From the NCBI GenBank assembly GCA_001805845.1, contig MHHA01000029.1:1-6943 (forward strand): a stretch of DNA of 6,943 bases, read 5' to 3'. The stretch comes from Omnitrophica WOR_2 bacterium RIFCSPLOWO2_12_FULL_46_30 (GTDB lineage: Bacteria; Omnitrophota; Gorgyraeia; Gygaellales; UBA12090). The notes beneath the pieces are model-generated. The model had not been told where the DNA came from. It searched no databases and saw only the letters and a program-made list of their open reading frames with translations. The translations under genes were made by a program, and so were the position numbers. Numbering within the stretch: the first letter of the stretch is position 1; each line of letters starts with the position of its first letter. Positions 1-5,628 of this stretch are shown one piece after another.

Positions 1-52
1 CCGTGACCCCGTCCTTACCAAGGACGTGCTCTGCCGGCTGAGCTACTCCAGC
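1..52 (-). tRNA. tRNA-Thr (anticodon GGU), 3' part outside the window
   Basis: Read on the minus strand from position 52, the sequence fits a tRNA 5' portion. It has a 7-base acceptor strand GCTGGAG, TA at 8-9, a D arm GCTC...GAGC, and a perfect 5-bp anticodon stem CGTCC/GGACG enclosing the loop TTGGTAA. The anticodon GGT lies at window positions 17-19 and reads threonine codons ACC and ACU. A variable region GGGTC follows, and the window edge cuts the gene inside the T arm, so 52 of roughly 76 bases are visible. The T loop, 3' acceptor strand and any encoded CCA cannot be checked. The nearest upstream promoter seen is the minus-strand one at 277-304, which would give a leader of about 220 nt. 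Confidence 0.93.
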
Positions 53-105
53 AGTTTAAAAAATAACAAAAAAACACCACTCCTTGACAGGTTATTTTAT
101 TAAAC

Positions 106-151
106 AAAAAAATCGCTCATCGCGCGATAACTTTTGGCTCTCAGCGATTTT
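106..151 (-). terminator. Possible intrinsic terminator in front of tRNA-Thr
   Basis: On the minus strand AAAATCGCT (151-143) pairs with AGCGATTTT (117-109), and the T-run continues to 106, giving seven T in a row at 112-106. This A-tract / stem / T-tract arrangement is typical of intrinsic terminators. The stem is only moderately stable and the 25-base loop is large. The loop contains the self-complementary ATCGCGCGAT (119-128), so other pairings are possible. If active, it would end an RNA started at the 277-304 promoter before the tRNA, making a separate small RNA or an attenuator. It is also one of the two inner hairpins of the 85-207 element. Confidence 0.45.
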
Positions 152-156
152 CGCAG

Positions 157-191
157 TGGTATAGGAAAGTGTTTTATACTTTCCTATACCA
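157..191. repeat. Perfect 14-bp hairpin with 7-base loop
   Basis: GGTATAGGAAAGT (158-170) and ACTTTCCTATACC (178-190) are exact reverse complements. One more A-T pair is added by 157 and 191. The 7-base loop is at 171-177. No T-run follows on either strand, so it is not terminator-like. It is one of two hairpins inside the 85-207 element and would be a stable helix in a minus-strand RNA. Confidence 0.85.
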
Positions 192-276
192 TGAAAATAA
201 CCTGTCAGTTGTTTTTGTTTCCAGCCTTAACTACTGTTACCGGAAAAACTTAGGTGTGTACTTTCGTAAACATATA

Positions 277-304
277 ATTATAATCAAATATATCCGTTTG
301 TCAA
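277..304 (-). promoter_or_regulatory. Consensus sigma70-type promoter reading toward tRNA-Thr
   Basis: On the minus strand an exact TTGACA (304-299) is followed after 16 bases by an exact TATAAT (282-277). The start site is predicted near 271. Directly upstream, at about 306-326, lie A-tracts that resemble an UP element. Such near-ideal promoters are usual for stable RNA genes, and the tRNA-Thr lies downstream in the same orientation. The bases between the -10 box and the start are A/T-rich, so there is no GC-rich discriminator of the stringent-control kind. The match to consensus is seen directly; activity is inferred. Confidence 0.75.
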
Positions 305-327
305 GTTTTTTTTAAAGTTTTTTATAA

Positions 328-382
328 ACCCCGTTAGAAACCTCTTTCTCTCTGGATGTTGCCCTCTAGTTTCTAACGGGGT
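328..382 (-). terminator. Long inverted repeat just after the operon, possible terminator
   Basis: CCCCGTTAGAAAC (329-341) and GTTTCTAACGGGG (369-381) are exact reverse complements, and one further A-T pair (328/382) makes 14 bp around a 27-base loop. It lies 34 bases past the stop codon of the last receiver gene. On the minus strand the stem is followed by TTTATAAAAAAC, a weak T-tract, so it may end the operon transcript or protect its 3' end. On the plus strand no T-run follows. It also separates the operon from the 277-304 promoter. The large loop and poor T-tract leave open that it is a dispersed palindromic repeat rather than a dedicated terminator. Confidence 0.5.
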
Positions 383-416
383 AAACGCGAATTTGGCGGG
401 AGAGAATCAAGTGCGG

Positions 417-809
417 TTATTTTTGAAGCTTCTTATGGCGCCTGAGTACTGACTCAAGCAGGCACAAACCCTGCTCAAAATCCTTTCCCTTATAAAAGAC
501 CCCTGAGATTCCGTAGCTGCTAGCTTCCTTAATCTTAAGGTCCTCTAAGTAGGCGGTGATAATGATAATCGGAACGTCTTTATTGAATTGCCTGATTCTA
601 CCGATGGCATGGGGCCCGTCCATCTGCGGCATGCGCAAATCCATAAAAATAATATCTGGACTGCTTTCTTTCACCAATTGAATAGCGCTTTCACCGTCCG
701 GGGCAGTAAGGACCGTATATCCCTTGGACTCAAGCCAAAATTGCATCAGCTTTCTAAAATCTGCCTCATCATCAGTAACCAGAACCTTAATCTTTTTTAT
801 CTCTTCCAT
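417..809 (-). CDS. Stand-alone response regulator receiver (CheY-like)
   Basis: This is a 130-residue single receiver domain with no output domain. The acidic pocket is D13-D14, the phospho-acceptor is D57 in the MDLRMPQMDG stretch, the switch threonine is T85 in IITA, and the conserved lysine is K107. The lysine is followed by glycine (YKGKDF) where most receivers have proline, a small departure in the beta5-alpha5 loop. It likely takes phosphate from the PAS kinase encoded directly upstream, whose stop codon is only 2 bases before this ATG. No clear Shine-Dalgarno site is seen, so translation is probably coupled to the kinase. With no DNA-binding domain, it should act by protein contact or as a phosphorelay step. 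It is the last gene of the operon and is followed by the inverted repeat at 328-382. Confidence 0.92.
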   Translation of the reverse strand: MEEIKKIKVLVTDDEADFRKLMQFWLESKGYTVLTAPDGESAIQLVKESSPDIIFMDLRMPQMDGPHAIGRIRQFNKDVPIIIITAYLEDLKIKEASSYGISGVFYKGKDFEQGLCLLESVLRRHKKLQK

Positions 810-811
810 TT

Positions 812-2269
812 TTAATGAGCAAGCGGCAAGGTAAAAGTAAACTTTGCGCCCGCGCCCTCCTGGCTTTCAACCCAGATTTTTCCGCCATGCAATTCCACAA
901 TCTCCTTAGCTACGGATAAACCTATGCCGGTTCCGCTTGAGTCAGCGGACACCCGTTCACCACGCGCAGGCCCTCTTAAGCCAGGCGAACCAACCTGATA
1001 GAACTTATCAAATATTCTGACAAGGTTTTCCTGCTCAATTCCAATACCCGTATCGCAAACACATACCGCAAGCTCTGCTGTATTTGCCTTAAGAACCGCC
1101 TCAACGGTAATCGTGCCCTTATGCTGGGTAAACTTAATGGCGTTACCGATGAGATTATTGAGAACCTGTATTATTCTGTCGGGATCAATGCTTACGGAAG
1201 GAAGGTTATCCTGGATTTTCTGCGCAATGGTTATGGATTTTGATTTAGCCCAGGTATCTAAGCTTTCTACGGATTCAGTGATGAGCTTCTCTATTGACGA
1301 AGGCATAGGATTAAGCGTCATCCTGCCTGCTTCGAGCTTTGAAAGATCAAGCAAATCATTGAGCAATGCGCCGAGCCGCTTGAGATTACGGTTAGCGATA
1401 GTCAGAAACTGCTCCTGAGATTCAGTGAGAGGGCCCGTTGCCTTACTGAGCATTAAGGAAAGAGACTTTTCGGTAGCTATCAAGGGGGTCCTCAATTCAT
1501 GGGTTACATTGGCAACAAAATTTGATTTCAACTCATCCAGCTCCTTCTGCTTGGTGATATCGCTTAACACCGATACCATGCCGATGGTCTTGCCATCCTC
1601 ATCCTCAATGACGGCGCTGCTTGAGCGTAAAATTTTCTTAGTCTCATCCTGCTGGCTAAAAAGCTCAATTTCCCTGTCTTCCTTCTTGTCCCGGGATTTA
1701 GACAGAGAAACCAGCTGTTCATTTTTGAGGCCGGCGGTAAGCGGCCTGCCGACTTTATCCTTTTTTGAAACACCTAATAACTTTTCGGCAGCGGGATTCA
1801 TCATCAGCACCTTACCCTGGGCATCAATGATGACCAGGCCCTCGGCAACACTGCGGATCACCGCTTCCGTTTCCTTCTTGTCTTCAAATACCTTCTCATA
1901 CTTTTTCCAGGCAATCTCCTCATTTCTTGTTTTTTCCTGGATAACTGTTTCGTATTTCTTAGTTAATTCCTGGTTAACCTGGGTTGTTTTCTTTTCTAAT
2001 TCTTTGCTCAAAACCTCGGTTACGGCGCTGGTAATTTCCTGACACTGCTCTGGCGAACCAGCCAAATCGCTTATGCGCTTAGTTATTGCTTGCTTTAAAT
2101 GCTCCGCATCCGGGCTGGCTGAAAACATATCCTGCCCTGCGGCGTTTTTTTTATCATCTGCCTTCATCCCGGCAGAATGCGTAGATAGCCCGTGCAGATA
2201 GGCTAAGAACAGCGCCACCGCAATACCCACGGCAACGACGACCATAAATACAATAGTCAAATCCGCCAT
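812..2269 (-). CDS. PAS-containing sensor histidine kinase, one N-terminal membrane helix
   Basis: This 485-residue kinase starts with one hydrophobic helix (about 4-25). A charged, helical, probably coiled-coil linker (about 55-135) follows, then a PAS domain (about 135-245) and the kinase core. The H-box is FVANVTHELRTPL with phospho-acceptor H257. The N-box is around N376 (NNLIGNAIKF), G1 is DTGIG (406-410), the F-box is FDKFYQV, and G2 is GTGIGLS (446-452). There is no extracytoplasmic domain, so any signal is probably read in the cytosol by the PAS fold or linker. The ATP lid between F-box and G2 is unusually long (about 427-445). I prefer ATG at 2269 over an in-frame TTG at 2284, because the AGGAG at 2285-2289 directly abuts that TTG. 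AGGAG lies 15 bases from the ATG, which is also not ideal. The gene begins 8 bases after the UDP-xylose synthase stop, and the downstream receiver is its likely partner. Confidence 0.93.
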   Translation of the reverse strand: MADLTIVFMVVVAVGIAVALFLAYLHGLSTHSAGMKADDKKNAAGQDMFSASPDAEHLKQAITKRISDLAGSPEQCQEITSAVTEVLSKELEKKTTQVNQELTKKYETVIQEKTRNEEIAWKKYEKVFEDKKETEAVIRSVAEGLVIIDAQGKVLMMNPAAEKLLGVSKKDKVGRPLTAGLKNEQLVSLSKSRDKKEDREIELFSQQDETKKILRSSSAVIEDEDGKTIGMVSVLSDITKQKELDELKSNFVANVTHELRTPLIATEKSLSLMLSKATGPLTESQEQFLTIANRNLKRLGALLNDLLDLSKLEAGRMTLNPMPSSIEKLITESVESLDTWAKSKSITIAQKIQDNLPSVSIDPDRIIQVLNNLIGNAIKFTQHKGTITVEAVLKANTAELAVCVCDTGIGIEQENLVRIFDKFYQVGSPGLRGPARGERVSADSSGTGIGLSVAKEIVELHGGKIWVESQEGAGAKFTFTLPLAH

Positions 2270-2277
2270 TCTTGCTT

Positions 2278-3216
2278 TTAGCAACTCCTGAACCAGGCAA
2301 TGGTTTTGAGCAGACCGCTTTTAAGCTCAACCCTCGGCTGCCACTTAAGAAACCTCTTTGCCCGGGAAATATCCGGCTCTCTTTGCCTGGGGTCATCAAC
2401 AGGCAGCGCCTGGAACCTGATTTTGCTTTTACTTTGGGTAAGCGCGATAATGCTTTTTGCCAAATCAATCAGCCGCATTTCGCCGGGATTACCGATATTC
2501 GTGGGAAAATACGCCTCCCTCTTAATCAGGAGCAGTTTCATAATTCCGTCTATCAAATCATCAACATAGCAAAAAGAGCGCGTCTGCAGGCCTTTGCCAT
2601 AAACGGTAAGCGGCTCATCCTTAAGCGCCTGGGAGATAAAATTGGGTATTGCCCGTCCGTCGTTCTTACGCATGCGCGGCCCAAAAGTATTGAAGATACG
2701 CACTATCCGGGTATCCATGTTGTGCCTGCGATGATAGGCCATGGTGATTGCCTCGGCAAAACGTTTTGCCTCGTCGTAGACACCGCGGGGACCGATACAA
2801 TTCACATTTCCCCAGTAATCTTCAGGCTGAGGATGCACCAGGGGGTCGCCATAGACCTCAGAAGTTGAGGCTAATAAAAAGCGGGCTTTATTTTTTTTGG
2901 CTAAACCCAGGGCGTTATGAGTTCCTAAAGAACCAACCTTGAGCGTCTGAATAGGATAGCGTAAATAATCAACCGGGCTTGCCGGCGAGGCAAAATGGAG
3001 AATGAGGGAAACCTTCTTTTTAAGAGCGATATGTTTGGTTACATCGTGCTTGATAAAAATGAAATCTCTGTTGTCTGATAAATGGGCAATATTTTGCATG
3101 CTTCCTGTGATTAAGTTATCCAGACAGATAACCTTAAAGTCAAGCTCAAGCAGCCGCTCGCAAAGATATGCGCCTAAGAAACCTGCGCCGCCGGTTACCA
3201 CCGCCGTCTTTCTCAT
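2278..3216 (-). CDS. UDP-glucuronate decarboxylase (UDP-xylose synthase)
   Basis: This 312-residue short-chain dehydrogenase/reductase is of the UXS type. Such enzymes oxidise UDP-glucuronate at C4 with bound NAD+, lose CO2, and reduce the intermediate to UDP-xylose, so there is no net redox change. The NAD motif TGGAGFLG is at 8-15, and D33 would bind the adenine ribose. Family hallmarks are HFASPASPVDY (74-84), TSEVYGDP with T118, S119 and E120, and GPRGVYDEAKRFAE with the catalytic Y147-x3-K151 pair. Further hallmarks are RIFNTFGPRM (173-182) and QTRSFCYVDD (211-220). It has no membrane segment and should be cytosolic, giving a nucleotide sugar for surface polysaccharide. Its ATG overlaps the etfA stop codon by one base (TAATG), implying coupling. 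Its place in an electron-transfer and signalling operon is unexpected. Annotation as a general NAD-dependent epimerase is the main alternative, but the motifs favour UXS. Confidence 0.92.
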   Translation of the reverse strand: MRKTAVVTGGAGFLGAYLCERLLELDFKVICLDNLITGSMQNIAHLSDNRDFIFIKHDVTKHIALKKKVSLILHFASPASPVDYLRYPIQTLKVGSLGTHNALGLAKKNKARFLLASTSEVYGDPLVHPQPEDYWGNVNCIGPRGVYDEAKRFAEAITMAYHRRHNMDTRIVRIFNTFGPRMRKNDGRAIPNFISQALKDEPLTVYGKGLQTRSFCYVDDLIDGIMKLLLIKREAYFPTNIGNPGEMRLIDLAKSIIALTQSKSKIRFQALPVDDPRQREPDISRAKRFLKWQPRVELKSGLLKTIAWFRSC

Positions 3217-4418
3217 TATCTTTTCAGGGCCTCTTGCAGTTTCTTAGTTAAGGCCGGGAGGAGTTCAAAAAGGTCGCCGACGATCCCATAATTGGCGACT
3301 TTAAAAATCGGAGCGTAAGGGTCAGAGTTTATGGCAATGATGACTTTTGAAGACTGCATTCCCACTAAATGCTGAATCTGGCCAGAGATACCGCAGGCAA
3401 TGTAGAGCTTGGGGCAGACTGTTTTTCCGGTCTGGCCTACCTGATGCGAATAAGGCATCCAGCCGCTATCCACCGCGGCGCGCGAGGCGCCTACCGCAGC
3501 GCCCAGGGCCTTTGCCAGGTCCTCAACCAATTTAAAATTTTCTTTTGCTTTCAGGCCCCGTCCTCCCGAAACAATAATATCCGCCTCGGATAAATTTACT
3601 GTTGACTCAATCTCATCAATGATATCCAGAAGGCGGCTGCGGCTGCTTAATAAGGCGCCGTAAAAATTTTCATAAATAATTTTCCCTTTTCGCTTCATAT
3701 CACATTGGGCCTCCGGGAAAACCTTATGCCGAACCGTAGCCATCTGCGGCCGGTGATTAGGACAAATGATGGTAGCCATAATATTTCCCCCGAACGCGGG
3801 GCGGGTGGAAAGCAGCATCTTTTTTTCCTGATCAATGGCTAACTCGGTGCAGTCAGCGGTCAGGCCTGCCTTTATTTTGACTGCGATGCGCGAAATCAAT
3901 GACCTGCCGATTGAGGTTGCTCCGCAAAGAAGAACTTCCGGCTTGTATTTATTAATCAGTTCGGCGAGCACATTGGTATACGGCTCATCCTGATAATTGG
4001 CGAGTTCCAGCTTTTCCAGCACATACACTTTATCCGCGCCCCGCCAGATTAATTCCTGAATCTCTTCTTCTAAGCGGTAGCCCAGAAGCACCGCCGATAC
4101 CTCAGTATCCAAAGCCGCTGCTAATTCTTTTGCCTTGGATAATAACTCAAAAGCTATTGGCTGGACCTTGCCCTTCTTCTGCTCGGCAAAAACCCAGACC
4201 CCTCTATATCCGCTAATATCCGGTTTCTGATTAGCGGTTTCTGGTTTCTCTAATAGTATAGCCTTAAACTTACAGGCAGGCGCACAGGCGCCGCACAGAG
4301 TGCATTTATCTAGGTTAATCACTGCCTTCTTATCCATAATCCTTATGGCGTCAAAGGGACAGACCTTCAGGCACAGGGTGCAGCCGGTGCATTTCTCAAT
4401 AATTACTTGTATAGGCAT
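3216..4418 (-). CDS. etfA: Electron transfer flavoprotein alpha subunit with N-terminal 2x[4Fe-4S] ferredoxin domain
   Basis: At 400 residues this exceeds the usual 310-330 because a ferredoxin domain is fused at the N-terminus. Cysteines 10, 13, 16, 20 (then P21) and 39, 42, 45, 49 form two CxxCxxCxxxC motifs for two [4Fe-4S] clusters. An EtfA N-terminal domain follows (about 68-260), then the C-terminal FAD domain. That domain shows SGGRGL (284-289), GASRAAVDSGW (from 310), QVGQTGK (326-332) and the EtfA signature around LYIACGISGQIQH (338-350). INSDPYAPIF closes the site. With EtfB it should pass electrons between a dehydrogenase, ferredoxin and perhaps NAD. A similar fusion is known in CarE of the Acetobacterium woodii caffeyl-CoA reductase complex. 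It starts 10 bases after the etfB stop without a strong Shine-Dalgarno site. The flavoprotein partner is not in this window. Confidence 0.96.
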   Translation of the reverse strand: MPIQVIIEKCTGCTLCLKVCPFDAIRIMDKKAVINLDKCTLCGACAPACKFKAILLEKPETANQKPDISGYRGVWVFAEQKKGKVQPIAFELLSKAKELAAALDTEVSAVLLGYRLEEEIQELIWRGADKVYVLEKLELANYQDEPYTNVLAELINKYKPEVLLCGATSIGRSLISRIAVKIKAGLTADCTELAIDQEKKMLLSTRPAFGGNIMATIICPNHRPQMATVRHKVFPEAQCDMKRKGKIIYENFYGALLSSRSRLLDIIDEIESTVNLSEADIIVSGGRGLKAKENFKLVEDLAKALGAAVGASRAAVDSGWMPYSHQVGQTGKTVCPKLYIACGISGQIQHLVGMQSSKVIIAINSDPYAPIFKVANYGIVGDLFELLPALTKKLQEALKR

Positions 4419-4428
4419 ATCTACTGCT

Positions 4429-5211
4429 CTAGACGAGCTCTTTCTTAAATATCAGGGCTAATTTCTCAACGAGCTCCTCAATGCTTCCGCTTAACATCTG
4501 GCTGCTTTCGCGGGGCGGCGGGCTAAATATTTTTACCACCTGGGTAGGAGAACCGCTTAACCCCAGGTTTTCAAACCCAAGCTCAATATCTTTATGCGTC
4601 CAATGCGTAATTTTTGCCTGTTTTGAGCGCATCAGCCCCTTAAGCGAAGGAAGGCGCGGGGTGTTTATTTCTTTTACCACCGTAAGCAGCGCCGGCAGAG
4701 GCGATTCAATGATTTCAAAACCTTCCTCGGTCATCCGTTCAACCCGGATGGCCTTGTCTTTAATTTCTTCTATCTTCTTCACATAGGTTACCTGCGGAAT
4801 ATCTAAATGCGCCGCTATCCCCGGGCCAACCTGTGCGGTATCGCCGTCTGAGGCCTGTTTACCGCAGATGAGCAAATCGTAATCCCGGATTTTGCGTATG
4901 GCGCCGGCTAAGGTATAGCTGGTAGCCAGGGTATCGCTGCCGGCAAAAGCCCTATCCGAAAGCAATATGGCATCATCAGCGCCTAATGAGATTGCCTCGC
5001 GTAAAGCGCTCTCTGCCTGAGGCGGGCCCATAGTTAAAATGGTAACCTTGCCGCCAAATCTCTCTTTCAGGCGCAGGCCCTCTTCTATGGCGTACATATC
5101 AAAGGGGTTAATGATGGACTTTACCCCTTCGCGCATCAAAGTATTGGTCTGGGGGTTAATTCTTACCTCAGTCGTCTCCGGAACTTGTTTGATACAAACA
5201 ATTATATTCAT
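4429..5211 (-). CDS. etfB: Electron transfer flavoprotein beta subunit
   Basis: This is a 260-residue cytosolic EtfB of normal length. Diagnostic parts are the start MNIIVCIKQVPET, INPFDMYAIEEGLRLKE (34-50), the nucleotide-binding stretch GKQASDGDTAQVGP (117-130), and the family segment RMTEEGFEIIESPLPALLTV (159-178) leading to NTPRLPSLKGLMRSK (183-197). From memory, GDTAQVGP at the nucleotide site is like Etfs from anaerobes, including bifurcating ones that hold a second FAD. Mitochondrial-type EtfB, which binds AMP, differs here. That makes a bifurcating type plausible but unproven. Its ATG overlaps the receiver stop codon upstream (ATGA at 5208-5211), so it is translated in coupling with a signalling protein. 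EtfA follows 10 bases later and is its obligate partner. Confidence 0.96.
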   Translation of the reverse strand: MNIIVCIKQVPETTEVRINPQTNTLMREGVKSIINPFDMYAIEEGLRLKERFGGKVTILTMGPPQAESALREAISLGADDAILLSDRAFAGSDTLATSYTLAGAIRKIRDYDLLICGKQASDGDTAQVGPGIAAHLDIPQVTYVKKIEEIKDKAIRVERMTEEGFEIIESPLPALLTVVKEINTPRLPSLKGLMRSKQAKITHWTHKDIELGFENLGLSGSPTQVVKIFSPPPRESSQMLSGSIEELVEKLALIFKKELV

Positions 5212-5588
5212 TTCCCCAGCACCATCTCAATCCTGGCGATCAGCTCCTGCGGAGTTACCGGCTTGGCAATAAATGTTCTTCCGCCAATAACCCCTTCTGC
5301 GGATTCTATCTCTTTCTTCTGCGCCAGGGCGGTAAGAAATACAATAGGTATGTTTTTTGTAGTTGGCTCAAGAAGCAGGTTCTCAGCTACCTGCGAACCG
5401 TCCATATCCGGCATTAGAATATCCAGGAGAATCAGGTCCGGCTGATTGACCCTGGCTAAGCTGATGCCGGCCTGCGCCTGGCTGGCAACCAATACCTGAA
5501 ACTTTCCGGCCCGCTCCAAATTCAACTTGACAAAATGGCAGAAATCTTCCTCGTCATCAATGATTAATATTTTTTGTTTTCTATCCAT
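5208..5588 (-). CDS. Stand-alone response regulator receiver (CheY-like)
   Basis: This is a 126-residue single receiver domain with complete catalytic residues: D11-D12 in the acidic pocket, phospho-acceptor D56 in LLDILMPDMDG, T86 in FLTA, and K109 followed by P110. No output domain is attached, so it should act through protein contact or a phosphorelay. The ATG at 5588 is chosen because GGAGGT (5593-5598) sits 5 bases upstream. An in-frame TTG at 5600 overlaps that site and would add four residues. The upstream kinase ending at 5681 is the likely phosphate donor, across a spacer holding two palindromes. The stop codon overlaps the etfB start by 4 bases, so this receiver and the Etf subunits are probably made together. 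Confidence 0.93.
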   Translation of the reverse strand: MDRKQKILIIDDEEDFCHFVKLNLERAGKFQVLVASQAQAGISLARVNQPDLILLDILMPDMDGSQVAENLLLEPTTKNIPIVFLTALAQKKEIESAEGVIGGRTFIAKPVTPQELIARIEMVLGK

Positions 5589-5592
5589 ATCC

Positions 5593-5598
5593 ACCTCC
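5593..5598 (-). promoter_or_regulatory. Ribosome binding site of the first receiver gene
   Basis: GGAGGT on the minus strand lies 5 bases before the ATG at 5588. It is the clearest Shine-Dalgarno site in the window and decides the start against the in-frame TTG at 5600. The other operon genes lack one this strong, so it may be the main ribosome entry point for the coupled receiver-etfB-etfA block. Confidence 0.8.
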
Positions 5599-5603
5599 AA
5601 TGA

Positions 5604-5622
5604 GCCCCGCCACTGGCGGGGC
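5604..5622. repeat. GC-rich 9-bp-arm palindrome
   Basis: GCCCCGCCA (5604-5612) and TGGCGGGGC (5614-5622) are exact reverse complements around one central C. In RNA it would fold as roughly 8 bp with a 3-base loop. It lies just before the ribosome binding site of the first receiver gene, so a hairpin here could affect ribosome access or stabilise the downstream mRNA. It is followed at once by GAATT and the larger palindrome. Confidence 0.8.
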
Positions 5623-5628
5623 GAATTG

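Larger units (their letters stand above)
85..207 (-). repeat. 123-base nested inverted-repeat element (three-way-junction fold)
   Basis: Two perfect 14-base arms, TGACAGGTTATTTT at 85-98 and its reverse complement at 194-207, enclose 95 bases. Those bases contain two further inverted repeats. One is a 13-bp stem with a 7-base loop (158-170 with 178-190). The other is a 9-bp stem (109-117 with 143-151). The whole folds as an outer stem closing a three-way junction. After a 9-base bulge on one side, the outer stem can be extended imperfectly by the A-rich tract 65-75 against the T-rich tract 208-219. No open reading frame of note runs through it. It could be a structured RNA, a tRNA leader, or a MITE-like palindromic repeat. 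The arms are seen directly; the function is unknown. Confidence 0.75.
106..271 (-). ncRNA. Predicted structured small RNA or tRNA leader (unidentified)
   Basis: This is inferred from three things seen together on the minus strand: a strong promoter whose start site should fall near 271, a stretch with no useful reading frame, and dense RNA structure ending at a T-run near 106. From its 5' end the RNA would contain a small hairpin at 243-221 (CCGG-TAAC, loop AGTA, GTTA, 3-base bulge, CTGG). It would continue with the left outer-stem arm (207-194), the 13-14-bp hairpin (191-157) and the terminator-like hairpin (151-106). If transcription reads through, the right outer arm (98-85) and the tRNA follow. 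I do not recognise a known RNA family. Both a 165-nt independent RNA and a long tRNA-Thr leader fit the sequence. Confidence 0.35.

Noticed and set aside
53..85. AAGGAG (85-80, minus) followed by GTG as the start of a small gene
   Set aside because: The GTG is too close to the AAGGAG, the frame would be T-rich, and it runs into the tRNA gene.
76..160. Alternative pairing ACCACT (76-81) with AGTGGT (155-160) as a switch
   Set aside because: Only 6 bp, and it would have to break a perfect 13-14-bp hairpin. It could matter only during transcription, and the evidence is too thin.
53..416. CRISPR array or phage attachment site in the repeat-rich gap
   Set aside because: The repeats are inverted pairs rather than regularly spaced direct repeats. 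The gap is on the 5' side of the tRNA, and no integrase or Cas gene is present.
2270..2284. TTG at 2284 as start of the PAS kinase
   Set aside because: AGGAG at 2285-2289 abuts this TTG with no spacer. It would also overlap the UXS stop codon, and ATG at 2269 begins naturally before the membrane helix.
1425..2868. Long open frames on the plus strand (for example 1425-2042 and 2272-2868)
   Set aside because: They lie antisense to clear kinase and UXS genes, show no recognisable domain, and follow from the codon pattern of the real genes.
5589..5600. TTG at 5600 as start of the first receiver
   Set aside because: It overlaps the GGAGGT site that is properly spaced for the ATG at 5588, and the added four residues are not part of the receiver fold.
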